A stretch of 43,691 nt of DNA from Acidobacteriota bacterium (GTDB taxonomy: Bacteria; Acidobacteriota; Terriglobia; Acidiferrales; UBA7541): positions 1-43,691 of the forward strand of contig JAJPIE010000058.1 of NCBI GenBank assembly GCA_021324935.1, read 5' to 3'. This document shows, in pieces, positions 17,925 through 25,873 of this stretch. The notes below the pieces were generated by a model. That model was not told where the DNA came from, did not search any database, and saw only the letters and a list, made by a program, of their open reading frames with translations. The translations under genes and the position numbers were made by a program. Positions within the stretch are counted from its first letter, which is position 1. Each line of letters opens with the position of its first letter.

Positions 17925-18479
17925 GTGATTCCGCGTCGCATCCTAGGGCTGGTGCTGCTTGCTGCGTCCGTCGGCGTTGCCGTTGCCGCGGAGCCGCCCA
18001 GCCTTTGGATCGACCTCCCCTTCATCGCCCAAACCAAAAATGGCTGCGGCTCGGCCGTCATCGCCATGGTCATGCAGTATTGGAATGCCAAACTCGGCAA
18101 AGCGGCGCCCGCGGACGCCGACGCCGGTAAGATTCAGCAGGCTCTCTACTCGCCGAAGCTCCAGGGAATCTCGGCCGGCGCCATGCAGCGGCATTTCGAG
18201 CAGGCCGGCTATTGGGCATTTGCCTTCGCCGGCGATTGGAGCCAACTCGAACGCCATATCGCCCGTGGCCGCCCGCTGATCGTTGCCTTGCAAGCCAGCG
18301 GCCCGCTCGAACCTCTTCATTACGCGGTTGTAGTCGGCATCGATTCGTCCCAGGGCTACGTCTATCTGAACGATCCCGCGCAGCAAAAAATGTTGCGAAT
18401 CTCTCGCCAAGGATTCGAATCCCAATGGAGTCCCACGCATTTCTGGACCCTGCTCGCCGTTCCGCGAACCGCTCCTTGA
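17925..18479 (+). CDS. C39-like (PA2778-type) cysteine peptidase
   Basis: A 184-residue exported papain-like peptidase related to the double-glycine leader peptidases of bacteriocin exporters. A signal peptide (about 1-22, LGLVLLAASVGVAVA) is followed by the catalytic domain: Gln36 and Cys41 in QTKNGCGSA, His132 in PLHYAVVVGID and Asp150 in LNDPAQQ. It is a stand-alone protease domain with no ABC transporter attached. The GTG start at 17925 lies one base after the upstream stop codon, and no good ribosome-binding site is present, pointing to translational coupling. The next gene starts 55 nt before its end. Location is predicted to be the periplasm. The substrate is unknown. Confidence 0.85.
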   Translation: MIPRRILGLVLLAASVGVAVAAEPPSLWIDLPFIAQTKNGCGSAVIAMVMQYWNAKLGKAAPADADAGKIQQALYSPKLQGISAGAMQRHFEQAGYWAFAFAGDWSQLERHIARGRPLIVALQASGPLEPLHYAVVVGIDSSQGYVYLNDPAQQKMLRISRQGFESQWSPTHFWTLLAVPRTAP

Positions 18480-20164
18480 TCCTGCTCCTGCTGCTTCTCG
18501 TTCTCCCGTCGTTCGCCGCGGCGCAATCGCACGATGCCTCCGCATCCTCCGTTTCTATCACCGAAGTCAAAAAGCTCTACGAACAACAAAACTGGGACGC
18601 CGTCCTCCGCGCGGTCCCCGCACAGTCCCAGGGGCCCGCCGAACTCCTGCTCTATCGCGGCCTTGCGCTTGCACGCCTGGAACGTTGGCGGGAAGCCCGC
18701 GCGGCTTTCAGCGAAGGTCGGGCTCTTGCGCCCAACGATCCGCGTTTCCCCGAGGAGCTTGCCGGCATCGCCTACCGCCAAAAGGATTTTTCCAATGCCA
18801 AGGGAGAATTGCGCCGCGCGCTGGCCCTCCATCCCGCCGACGCCTACGCGAACGATTTCCTCGCTTCCATTTACTTTCAGGAAGGCAATCTCGAAGCGGC
18901 CCTCAAATACTGGAATCGCGCGGGCAAGCCCATACTCAGTCGCCTGACGATGGATCCCACCCCCGCGATCCATCCGCTCATCCTGGATCGCGCGTTCACC
19001 TTTTCCCCCGGCGAAATTTGGACCCGCGAATCCTTTCTCGCCACGCAGGCTCGGCTCCAGGCCCTCGATCTCTATCCCGGCATGTATTTCGCTCTCCAGC
19101 CCCACGACGACAACTCGTTCGACCTGGCCGTCCACGCTTCCGAGCGCCAAACTCTTCCGACGAATCGCTGGGAAGTCCTTCTCTCCTTCTTCCGTGAGCT
19201 GCCCTATCAGGCCATTCATCCCGAGTTTTACGATCTGGACCACGCCGGCCTGAACTGGACTTCCACGTATCGCTGGGACGATCAAAAACGTCTCGTCTCT
19301 TCCGAACTCACTGCACCTCTCTTTGCAAACCCCGCCATCCGCTATCGCCTCTACTTCGATGGCCGCAACGAAAACTGGAATCTCACCAACTCCTTTCTCC
19401 CCTCTTCGCCCGCTTTTTCCCGGCTCAATCTCCAGAAAGCCGCCGCGGGCGCCGAACTTCGCTTCCTGCAAGGCGGCTTCTGGCAATGGACTGCCGGCGT
19501 CGAGTACTCTTATCGCGATTTCCGCAATCTCTACGGCCTCGCTCCACAAGCTGCTCCGTTTTTCTCCAGCGGCTCCTCCATCGCTCTGCGGTCCAGCCTT
19601 CAGCGCTGGCTGATTCGCTTTCCCGAGCGCCGGTTTACCTTGCAAGCCAGCGCGAACGGGGAGCTCGGGACTTTCTACAGGGATCCTCTGGGCCGGTACG
19701 CCCGCGCGGAAGGAACGCTCGCCGCCCGTTGGCTGCCCAAGGCGCGTGGCGACGACTACGACACCCAAATCTCGCTCCATAGCGGTGGCACTTCGGGATA
19801 TGTCCCCTTCGATGAGCTCTTCACTCTCGGCTTCGATCGCGACACTCCGCTTTGGCTCCGCGGCCATCCCGGCCTGCAAGACGGACAAAAAGGCAACGCG
19901 CCGCTCGGCCGCGACTATGTTCTGGTCAACGCCGAAACCAGCAAAGTCCTCTATCGCAATGGATTTTTCACGGTGAAGGCGGGGCCGTTTCTCGACACCG
20001 GCGATGTCTACGATCCCAGCGGCTATTTCGGCTCAACCCATTGGCTTTGGGACACCGGCCTGCAAACCAAAATCAGCGTTCTCAACCGCTTCCAGATTGT
20101 TCTCGGTTATGGCAAGGATCTCCGCACCGGCAGAAACTCGTTCTTCACCACCGTTTTGCCGTGA
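18425..20164 (+). CDS. Outer-membrane protein: TPRs, POTRA-like segment and Omp85-like barrel
   Basis: Third gene of the operon, 579 residues from ATG 18425, which overlaps the peptidase gene by 55 nt. It has a signal peptide (basic RRSANR, then a run of Leu, cleavage near AAA-Q34). Three TPR-like helix pairs follow at about 45-165 (LLLYRGLALARLERWREA, FPEELAGIAYRQKDFSNA, YANDFLASIYFQEGNLEA). Residues about 188-245 look POTRA-like (FSPGEIWTRESF through SFDLAVHASE). From about 250 to the end is a beta-rich barrel. Two features recall Omp85 proteins: LRGH at 478-481, in the place of the lid-loop VRGY/F motif, and FLDTGDVYD at 522-530 before closing strands ending QIVLGYGKDLR. A substrate-export or surface-assembly role is inferred. 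It could instead be a plain TPR porin. Confidence 0.7.
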   Translation: MESHAFLDPARRSANRSLILLLLLLVLPSFAAAQSHDASASSVSITEVKKLYEQQNWDAVLRAVPAQSQGPAELLLYRGLALARLERWREARAAFSEGRALAPNDPRFPEELAGIAYRQKDFSNAKGELRRALALHPADAYANDFLASIYFQEGNLEAALKYWNRAGKPILSRLTMDPTPAIHPLILDRAFTFSPGEIWTRESFLATQARLQALDLYPGMYFALQPHDDNSFDLAVHASERQTLPTNRWEVLLSFFRELPYQAIHPEFYDLDHAGLNWTSTYRWDDQKRLVSSELTAPLFANPAIRYRLYFDGRNENWNLTNSFLPSSPAFSRLNLQKAAAGAELRFLQGGFWQWTAGVEYSYRDFRNLYGLAPQAAPFFSSGSSIALRSSLQRWLIRFPERRFTLQASANGELGTFYRDPLGRYARAEGTLAARWLPKARGDDYDTQISLHSGGTSGYVPFDELFTLGFDRDTPLWLRGHPGLQDGQKGNAPLGRDYVLVNAETSKVLYRNGFFTVKAGPFLDTGDVYDPSGYFGSTHWLWDTGLQTKISVLNRFQIVLGYGKDLRTGRNSFFTTVLP

Positions 20165-20208
20165 TCCCTGTTCCCGTCCGCCAAGGCTCGCATCGAATTT
20201 AAGAATAT

Positions 20209-20586
20209 TTACTGTGGATGAACGAACACCCACACCGTGTCCGTAAAATCGCTGTAGAACAGCGTCACCACCACGTCCCGTGGATTCTGCTTGAACGCGA
20301 AATGATACCGGAAGCGCTCGTGAAGCTTTTTCCCGGCAACGCCTGCTTCGAATCTCCCGTGAAACTCCTTTACGTCCGTGCATGGCGCCACTTCCTTGAA
20401 GAAATTCTTCCCGATCACCTTTTTCTTATCCAGGTTCGCAAGCTGTTGCTCCATCAAGTTGAATTTTAGAATCGTCCCGTCCCGGTCCAGCTGAATTGCG
20501 CCATGGGGCAGGGCATCCAGCTCCTGCTCCGTCAGTTTGTCAACTTTTATAAACAGAGATTCGCGCACATCGGCAGTGATAGCCAT
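20209..20586 (-). CDS. pyp: Photoactive yellow protein homologue (PAS blue-light sensor)
   Basis: A 125-residue PAS protein that aligns to Halorhodospira halophila photoactive yellow protein from end to end without a gap. Shared blocks are HGAIQLDRDGTIL, VIGKNFFKEVAPCTD and the C-terminal WVFV. The cysteine that binds p-coumaroyl is kept (Cys69 in APCTD), as are Glu46, Tyr94 and Phe96. Other pocket positions differ: Tyr42 is Phe, Thr50 is Ala, Arg52 is Leu and Met100 is Gln. ATG 20586 has AAGGGA upstream. No tyrosine ammonia-lyase or coumaroyl-CoA ligase gene is in the window, so chromophore supply is unproven. It converges on the TPR-Omp85 gene and follows coaE on the same strand after a 167-bp gap. 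No output domain is attached. Confidence 0.88.
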   Translation of the reverse strand: MAITADVRESLFIKVDKLTEQELDALPHGAIQLDRDGTILKFNLMEQQLANLDKKKVIGKNFFKEVAPCTDVKEFHGRFEAGVAGKKLHERFRYHFAFKQNPRDVVVTLFYSDFTDTVWVFVHPQ

Positions 20587-20753
20587 GTTGGTCCCTTCAA
20601 TTGGATTTTTGGGCGCCCTTCAGCGTGGCAGGAACTTCCTGGCTGGGGCAATGAGAAACCCCGTTAAAACTCCAGATCTTTTGCGTAAGAAGCAACAGAA
20701 TTGCCCTAAAACCTGGCATCTTGCCCTGTTTTCTTCGATCCTCATGGGAGGGG

Positions 20754-21353
20754 CTATTTCTCTTTCCGCAACTTTGCCGCCAGCGCCTGCACCTGCTCGC
20801 GCGTCTCTTCCAGGCTTCCGGAACAATTGATTGTTTCCGTCGCTCGCCGCAACTTTTCTTCCAGCGGAAGCTGCGCTGCGATTCGCTTCCGCGCTTCCCC
20901 TTCGCTCATCCCTCGCGTTCGCAGGCGTTCGATTTGCTGTTCCGGCTCGCACCAGGCCACCACCAGCCCGTCCAGTTTATCCGCCACTCCTGCCTCGATC
21001 AGCAGCGCGGCCTCCACAAACGCCGCGTCACGAACCCCATTTTTTTCCCACTCTGCGAATTGTTTCAGAATTGCCTGTTCCACGCGCGGGTGCAGAATCT
21101 CATTCAATTGCTCCAGCTTCCCGCGATCGGCAAATACAATCGCTCCCAGCCTTGCCCGGTCGATCTTACCGGATGCATCCGCAAGCTCCGCCCCAAAGGC
21201 TTTCAAGATTTCATCGTGGGCCGGCTGGCCCGGTTCCATCAGCTTGTGCGCCACCGAGTCTGCATCCAGCACCGGAAAGCCCATCTCGCGCAGCAGCCCC
21301 GCCACGGCGCTCTTCCCGCTCGCAATCCCTCCCGTCAGTCCCAACCGCATCAT
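20754..21353 (-). CDS. coaE: Dephospho-CoA kinase
   Basis: Phosphorylates the 3'-hydroxyl of dephospho-CoA, the last step of coenzyme A synthesis. The P-loop GGIASGKS is at residues 8-15 from the chosen start MMRLGL. The frame is open for 18 more codons upstream, but homology begins here and a GGGAGGA lies on the upstream side. Further family features are VLDADSVAHKL with the conserved Asp, and DGLVVAWCEPEQQIERL. The length of 199 residues is normal. It follows folD by 92 bp on the same strand and is probably co-transcribed with it. Confidence 0.93.
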   Translation of the reverse strand: MMRLGLTGGIASGKSAVAGLLREMGFPVLDADSVAHKLMEPGQPAHDEILKAFGAELADASGKIDRARLGAIVFADRGKLEQLNEILHPRVEQAILKQFAEWEKNGVRDAAFVEAALLIEAGVADKLDGLVVAWCEPEQQIERLRTRGMSEGEARKRIAAQLPLEEKLRRATETINCSGSLEETREQVQALAAKLRKEK

Positions 21354-21445
21354 GACTCGTGCCGTTCCTCCCGAAAAATCAGGCCCGCCTTCGGCCCGCC
21401 CTGACACGGGAAGGGAGGCAGGCCGCGTTCAACGATCAGCCGGAC

Positions 21446-22384
21446 TCAGGATCGCGCCGCCGTGGCGCTTGCTCCGCGCCGCAACCTTGCCGCTTTCACC
21501 GTATTGCTCATCAGCATCGTGATCGTCATCGGTCCCACGCCGCCCGGCACGGGCGTTAGCGCGCCCGCCACTTGCGCGGCATCCGGGTGCACGTCGCCGA
21601 TCAACACGTTCCCTTTCGCCCGGAATTTCTCCAGCCGCTCTGGAAAATTCCGCAGCAAGGCCGCCGCCTCCGCTGCATCCGTCACCTTGTTTGTTCCCAC
21701 GTCAATCACCGCCGCGCCCGGCTTGATCCAATCGGCCTGTACGTAGCCCTCCTTGCCGATCGCCGCCACAACGATGTCCGCGCGGCGGATCACTTCCGGA
21801 AGATCTTTCGTCTTCGAATGGCAAATCGTCACGGTCGCATTTGCGTGAAGCAGCAGCAGCGCCATCGGCTTCCCCACAATGTCGCTCCGCCCCAGCACCA
21901 CAGCATTCGCGCCCTCCACGGCAATCTGGTTGCGCCGCAGAATCTCCATGCAGCCCGCCGGCGTGCACGCCACCAGCCCCGGCCGGTTGCTCACCAGCAT
22001 CCCCATGCTCACCGGGTGGAATCCGTCCACGTCTTTTGCCGGATCCACCGCTTCCAGCACGCGCTTCGCATCCACCTGCCCTGGCAGCGGCAACTGAATC
22101 AGGATCCCGTCCACGTTGTCATCCGCGTTCAGGTCGCGGACCAGTTGCAACATGTACTCCGTCGTGATGTTCGCCGGAGGCGTATGCAGCCAACTCGCCA
22201 TTCCAAGCTGTTCGCAGGCCGCAATTTTGCTCTTCACGTAAAGCTGCGAAGCCGGATTTTCCCCCACCAGCACCGCTGCCAGCCCCGGCCGGATGCCGAT
22301 GTTGTGCAACCTCCCGATTTCAGTTTTCAGCTCTGCGAAAATTTCGTCGCGGATTTTCAGGCCGTCCAGAATGCGTGCGGGCAT
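21446..22384 (-). CDS. folD: Bifunctional methylenetetrahydrofolate dehydrogenase/cyclohydrolase
   Basis: Interconverts 5,10-methylene-, methenyl- and 10-formyl-tetrahydrofolate with NADP, supplying one-carbon units. Motifs are PASQLYVKSKIAACEQLG with the YVxxK catalytic pair (Tyr49, Lys53), GILIQLPLPG near residue 110, and VLGRSDIVGKPMALLLL in the nucleotide-binding domain. The 312 residues are slightly longer than usual because of an Ala/Arg-rich tail (KAARLRRGASATAARS). Only a weak ribosome-binding site precedes ATG 22384. It is likely the first gene of a folD-coaE unit. Confidence 0.95.
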   Translation of the reverse strand: MPARILDGLKIRDEIFAELKTEIGRLHNIGIRPGLAAVLVGENPASQLYVKSKIAACEQLGMASWLHTPPANITTEYMLQLVRDLNADDNVDGILIQLPLPGQVDAKRVLEAVDPAKDVDGFHPVSMGMLVSNRPGLVACTPAGCMEILRRNQIAVEGANAVVLGRSDIVGKPMALLLLHANATVTICHSKTKDLPEVIRRADIVVAAIGKEGYVQADWIKPGAAVIDVGTNKVTDAAEAAALLRNFPERLEKFRAKGNVLIGDVHPDAAQVAGALTPVPGGVGPMTITMLMSNTVKAARLRRGASATAARS

Positions 22385-22492
22385 CGAGGGTTCACTTTCA
22401 ATGGATGAGATGCAGAAATCATAGCATGAGGAAAGAGGGGAATCGGTCCGCGCGCCGGCGATCTGGGAACTCGCGGAGATAAGCGAACTCCC

Positions 22493-23404
22493 TTACATCG
22501 AATTCACGGAAATCAGCGCGGTCATCGTGTGCGCCTGCACCTCTCCCAGCGTTACTCCGTGGTCGCCCACATTCGCCGTCTCCACACACACAAATTGCCG
22601 CCATTCGTCCGCGCCCAGGTCCGCCATCGCCGCCGCTTTTTGCGTCCACGGATTCCACACCACCGTGTCTCGAGAATCTTCCTTGGCCACCAGGATCCGT
22701 CGCCGCAGCACGGGGTCCTCGATCTCCACCGACGAACTCGTTCCCCGGTACACCCTGTCCGTCTCCCCCGTCAGCGTCACGTCGCCGCGCTGGTGCTTTT
22801 CTTTCCGCGCGTCGGTCTTATCCACGTAAGTGCAGCCACCCAGCCCGCGCACCTTCGTCTTTTCCACGTTTCCCACGCGATAGTAGGAATGCAGCGCTTC
22901 CTCGAATTTGAACGTCAGCGAGCCGCGATTGGTCACGATCAGTTCCAGCCGCAGTTGATCCCCGAATGTCGCGCAAAACAGCAGGTGATAATCGCCCTGC
23001 CACACCTTTTTCGTCGTTTCGTCGGCGGATGTCGAAAGCGCCACGGTCACATTGCTGTCGGCATGTGTTATCGCTTCCAGCCTCCACGGCTTGGTCCTCA
23101 CCAATCCGTGAGCCGGCGATTTCGGCCCTTCCGTCCGGTCGGCGAACCAGGGAAAACAGATCGGCACGCCGCCTCGAATCGCCGTCCCTTCCTGCCAGCG
23201 CGTCTTCGAGCTTACGAAGAACACCTCTTCCGCTCCGGCCGGCTTCCACGAGCTCACCTGCCCTCCGTACAACTGCACCTCGCCGGTCACATCCGGCGTT
23301 TGCACTCGCACGGATGGGAATCCTTTTCGCTCTTCCACAATGGCCGCAATTCCCGGAATCTCAAATCGCTGGTTCAGCGCGGAAATACGCGAGGCAGAAG
23401 CCAT
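22493..23404 (-). CDS. D-hexose-6-phosphate mutarotase (YeaD-like aldose 1-epimerase)
   Basis: Interconverts the alpha and beta anomers of hexose 6-phosphates. The start MASASRISAL is chosen because AAGGAG lies seven bases upstream of ATG 23404; the open frame extends 19 codons further without support. Length is 303 residues. Typical features are IRGGVPICFPWFAD (77-89), the catalytic-site histidines His99 (SPAHGLVR) and His172 (ALHSYYRVGN), and the C-terminal VVWNPWTQKA. It is divergent from the sulfite-oxidase-like gene, with both promoters expected in the 134 bp between. Confidence 0.92.
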   Translation of the reverse strand: MASASRISALNQRFEIPGIAAIVEERKGFPSVRVQTPDVTGEVQLYGGQVSSWKPAGAEEVFFVSSKTRWQEGTAIRGGVPICFPWFADRTEGPKSPAHGLVRTKPWRLEAITHADSNVTVALSTSADETTKKVWQGDYHLLFCATFGDQLRLELIVTNRGSLTFKFEEALHSYYRVGNVEKTKVRGLGGCTYVDKTDARKEKHQRGDVTLTGETDRVYRGTSSSVEIEDPVLRRRILVAKEDSRDTVVWNPWTQKAAAMADLGADEWRQFVCVETANVGDHGVTLGEVQAHTMTALISVNSM

Positions 23405-23538
23405 CGGGCAGCTCCTTAGCGGGTGCTTCCTGGGCGGAAGTCGAAACCCAAAGTACCACAAGCATCCTCCAATGGAATAGACTCAGCGCTCCTGAAACCT
23501 TTGCCACCAGACGGACTCTAATCCCTGGAAGGAGCACC

Positions 23539-24156
23539 ATGCCTATCTTTGGCGATGACGGCGGGCGCCGCGAAAAAGAGAAAAAAGCCCGGGCCGAAGG
23601 AAGACTGCCCCCGGGCCAGTCACTGACTATTAAGTGGCCGGTGCTCCACTACGGACGCGTGCCCGAATTCGATTCTGACAAATGGGATTTCAAAATCACT
23701 GGGCTCGTCGCATCTCCTCTGCGCTTTACATGGCAGGAATTCCGATCCCTGCCTCAGGTCGAATCCACTAGCGATTTCCACTGCGTCACGCGCTGGAGTC
23801 GCCTCGACAATCTCTGGAAAGGTGTTCGCTTTACCGACGTCCTCGAATGCGCCAAAGCCCGGCCCGAAGCCTCTCACGTCCTCGTGCTCGCCGAAGAGGG
23901 TTACACCTCCAATATCCCGCTTCCTGATCTGCTTCGCCCCGAGGTCCTTTTTGCTTTCGAACACGAGGGCGAGCCCCTCTCCGCCGACCATGGTGGCCCG
24001 CTTCGACTCGTCGTCCCTCACCTCTACGCCTGGAAAAGCGTCAAGTGGGTCCGCGGCTTCATGCTTCTTGACCACGACCGCCTTGGCTTCTGGGAACGCA
24101 ACGGATATCACGCCTACGGCGATCCCTGGAAGGAGCAGCGCTATTCCGGCTCCTGA
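23539..24156 (+). CDS. Sulfite-oxidase-like molybdopterin protein
   Basis: A cytosolic protein of 205 residues of the sulfite oxidase/YuiH group, carrying only the molybdopterin domain. Cys82 in DFHCVTRWS is the expected molybdenum ligand. Further matches are PLRFTWQEFRSLP, EGYTSNIPLP and GGPLRLVVPHLYAWKSVKW. No signal peptide or Tat motif is visible and no membrane haem partner is adjacent. The real start is ATG 23539, which has GGAAGGAG four bases upstream; the open frame continues far upstream over the mutarotase gene but is not coding there. The substrate is unknown. Confidence 0.9.
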   Translation: MPIFGDDGGRREKEKKARAEGRLPPGQSLTIKWPVLHYGRVPEFDSDKWDFKITGLVASPLRFTWQEFRSLPQVESTSDFHCVTRWSRLDNLWKGVRFTDVLECAKARPEASHVLVLAEEGYTSNIPLPDLLRPEVLFAFEHEGEPLSADHGGPLRLVVPHLYAWKSVKWVRGFMLLDHDRLGFWERNGYHAYGDPWKEQRYSGS

Positions 24157-24262
24157 CCGCCTGCCGCGCTTTGACCAACGAAAAGCCTAATTCATCACTT
24201 CAATTCGCGTGGTTCCCTTCCTGGCGCCAGCGGCGCGCAACAACATAACACGGCACGTCAGC

Positions 24263-24282
24263 GCTGGGTGTGCTCACCCAGC
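24263..24282. terminator. Hairpin between convergent genes
   Basis: GCTGGGTG/CACCCAGC, an 8-bp perfect stem with a TGCT loop, lies between the convergent sulfite-oxidase-like and amidohydrolase genes. No T-run follows on either strand, so intrinsic termination is uncertain. Confidence 0.35.
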
Positions 24283-24326
24283 CCCTCAACGTGATCTGCT
24301 GCAAATTCCCGGTCCGTCGTTAATGG

Positions 24327-25583
24327 TCACTTCGCTTCCCGTACGATCTTCCCGTTCTTCATCACGAAATTCACCTTCCGCAGCGATTCAATCTCTTCCA
24401 GTGGGTTTCCGGGCATCGCGATGATGTCTCCGTACTGCCCCTCGGCAATCGCCCCGCGCTCTTTGCTGATCCGCAGCAGGTCCGCGCAATTCGTCGTCAT
24501 CGCCTTCAGAATGTTCGCGTTCGAAACTCCCGCCGCCTTCCACACCGCCAGGTAATCGAACACCATGTCCGCGCGCGTCCTTCCAGGCATCGAGGTCACC
24601 GTGTCCGAACCGAACGCCATCTTCACTCCCACCTTATTCGCAACGTTCAGCCGCGCGATGATCTGGTCGCCCAGCTTTTTCGCATCCGCCAGCGTGTCAT
24701 TCGAGGGATTCAGCCCGGCCAGGTGCGCCTCCGGGAAATCCGTGCCCACCAAATACGTCCCTTTCTCCTTCATCAGCTTCAACTGCTCTTCCGTCAACGT
24801 GAACCCGTGCTCCACGGAATCCGCTCCTCCGCGGATCACGTTGTCGGCCGCCTTCCCTCCGTAGACGTGCACCGCCAGTGCGCGTCCCGCGTTATGCGCC
24901 TCGTCCGCCGCCGCCCGAATCTCATCCTCGGTGTAAAAATAATCGCTGTTATCGGTCGCCAGTTTGATCAGGTCCGCTCCGTAGTAGATATTCTGGTGAA
25001 TCGCCTTGCGAATCTCGTCCGCCGTGTCCGCGTCAATATATTCATGCAGCCAGAATCCTCCGACCTCTTCCGGCATGCCCTTCGACTGCCCGCCGAACGG
25101 CCCGATGATTTTCCCCGAGCACTGCAGCGTCGGCCCGTCCACCCATCCTTGGTGAATCGCCTTTCTTAAATCCTCGCACGCGTAGTCGGCCTCATTGCCC
25201 ACGTCCCGCATCGTCGTGAATCCGGCGTTCAGTAGCACCTGCCCGATATGTACCCCCTGCAGCGCCCGGTACGCCGTGCTCTCCTTCAGATACATCGCCT
25301 CAAACGGCGCTTTACCAGGGATCTCCTCAAACGTCACGTGCGTATGCGCATCCATCAATCCCGGCATCACCCATTCTTTCGACAAGTCCACCACCTGTGC
25401 GTCCTTTGGTATCGCCACGCTCGCGCCCACGGCCGCGATCTTGCCGTCCTTCACCACAATCACCTGATCCTTGCTCACCGTTCCCTTTGCCGGGTCGATC
25501 AGGCTTCCCGCGCGAATCGCAACGGTCTGCGCCATTGCCGGCGCAGCGCACAGCAAAAATGCCACCATCAATTTTCGGTGCAT
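24327..25583 (-). CDS. Secreted metal-dependent amidohydrolase
   Basis: An exported amidohydrolase of the imidazolonepropionase/prolidase-like subgroup, 418 residues from ATG 25583, which has AAGGGGA upstream. The signal peptide ends near APAMA-Q (residue 19). Metal-site residues are His80 and His82 (MDAHTHV), Lys207 (ADLIKLATD), His239 (LAVHVYGG), His259 (SVEHGF) and Asp327 (FGSDTVT). The Lys at the bridging position suggests a carboxylated-lysine binuclear centre. Secreted members often hydrolyse Xaa-Pro or other dipeptides. That would fit the other exported peptidases here, but it is inferred. Confidence 0.92.
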   Translation of the reverse strand: MHRKLMVAFLLCAAPAMAQTVAIRAGSLIDPAKGTVSKDQVIVVKDGKIAAVGASVAIPKDAQVVDLSKEWVMPGLMDAHTHVTFEEIPGKAPFEAMYLKESTAYRALQGVHIGQVLLNAGFTTMRDVGNEADYACEDLRKAIHQGWVDGPTLQCSGKIIGPFGGQSKGMPEEVGGFWLHEYIDADTADEIRKAIHQNIYYGADLIKLATDNSDYFYTEDEIRAAADEAHNAGRALAVHVYGGKAADNVIRGGADSVEHGFTLTEEQLKLMKEKGTYLVGTDFPEAHLAGLNPSNDTLADAKKLGDQIIARLNVANKVGVKMAFGSDTVTSMPGRTRADMVFDYLAVWKAAGVSNANILKAMTTNCADLLRISKERGAIAEGQYGDIIAMPGNPLEEIESLRKVNFVMKNGKIVREAK

Positions 25584-25694
25584 GGAATCCCCTTTACGAT
25601 GCGGCGCTCCACCTGGGCCGCCATCACCCTCTGCATCTGGCAGGACTCTAAAACCTTTTCCTCCGCTTGACAAGTTACCTTCCTGTTTACGTAA

Positions 25695-25804
25695 TGGCCG
25701 CCTTCAGGTGGCCAACTATATAGATCGCGTCCGCTGTAGTGGCCGAACTTCAGATCGGCCATTCTCCTCTCCTCTTTGTGTACTGGCCGACCTTTAGATC
25801 GGCC
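25695..25804. repeat. Three tandem palindromic repeats upstream of the YncE/phosphoesterase gene
   Basis: Three related palindromes occur in 110 bp: TGGCCGCCTTCAGGTGGCCA (25695-25714), a GGCCGAACTTCAGATCGGCC copy (exact 32-nt match of 25730-25761 to 7775-7806), and GGCCGACCTTTAGATCGGCC (25785-25804). All are centred on CTTCAG or CTTTAG. Variation between arms is mostly one mismatch per stem. Confidence 0.8.
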
Positions 25805-25861
25805 CTTCGCCCTGATTCCCAATCTCAAAATCCCTTAACCTGCCCCGGCTCCAAACCTGTC

Positions 25862-25867
25862 TATAAT
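25862..25867 (+). promoter_or_regulatory. Consensus -10 box next to a start codon
   Basis: A perfect TATAAT lies six bases before ATG 25874. Normal spacing would place the transcription start at the A of the ATG, so the mRNA would be leaderless; indeed no ribosome-binding site is present. No good -35 box is seen. Confidence 0.4.
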
Positions 25868-25873
25868 CCCTCC

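Noticed and set aside
18410..18422. GATTCGAATCC, resembling a tRNA T-arm
   Set aside because: It lies inside the peptidase coding sequence, and no acceptor or anticodon stem can be built around it.
22966..23538. Upstream extension of the sulfite-oxidase-like frame
   Set aside because: It runs antisense through the mutarotase gene with Arg/Ser/Pro-rich sequence. The strong ribosome-binding site and the homology both begin at 23539.
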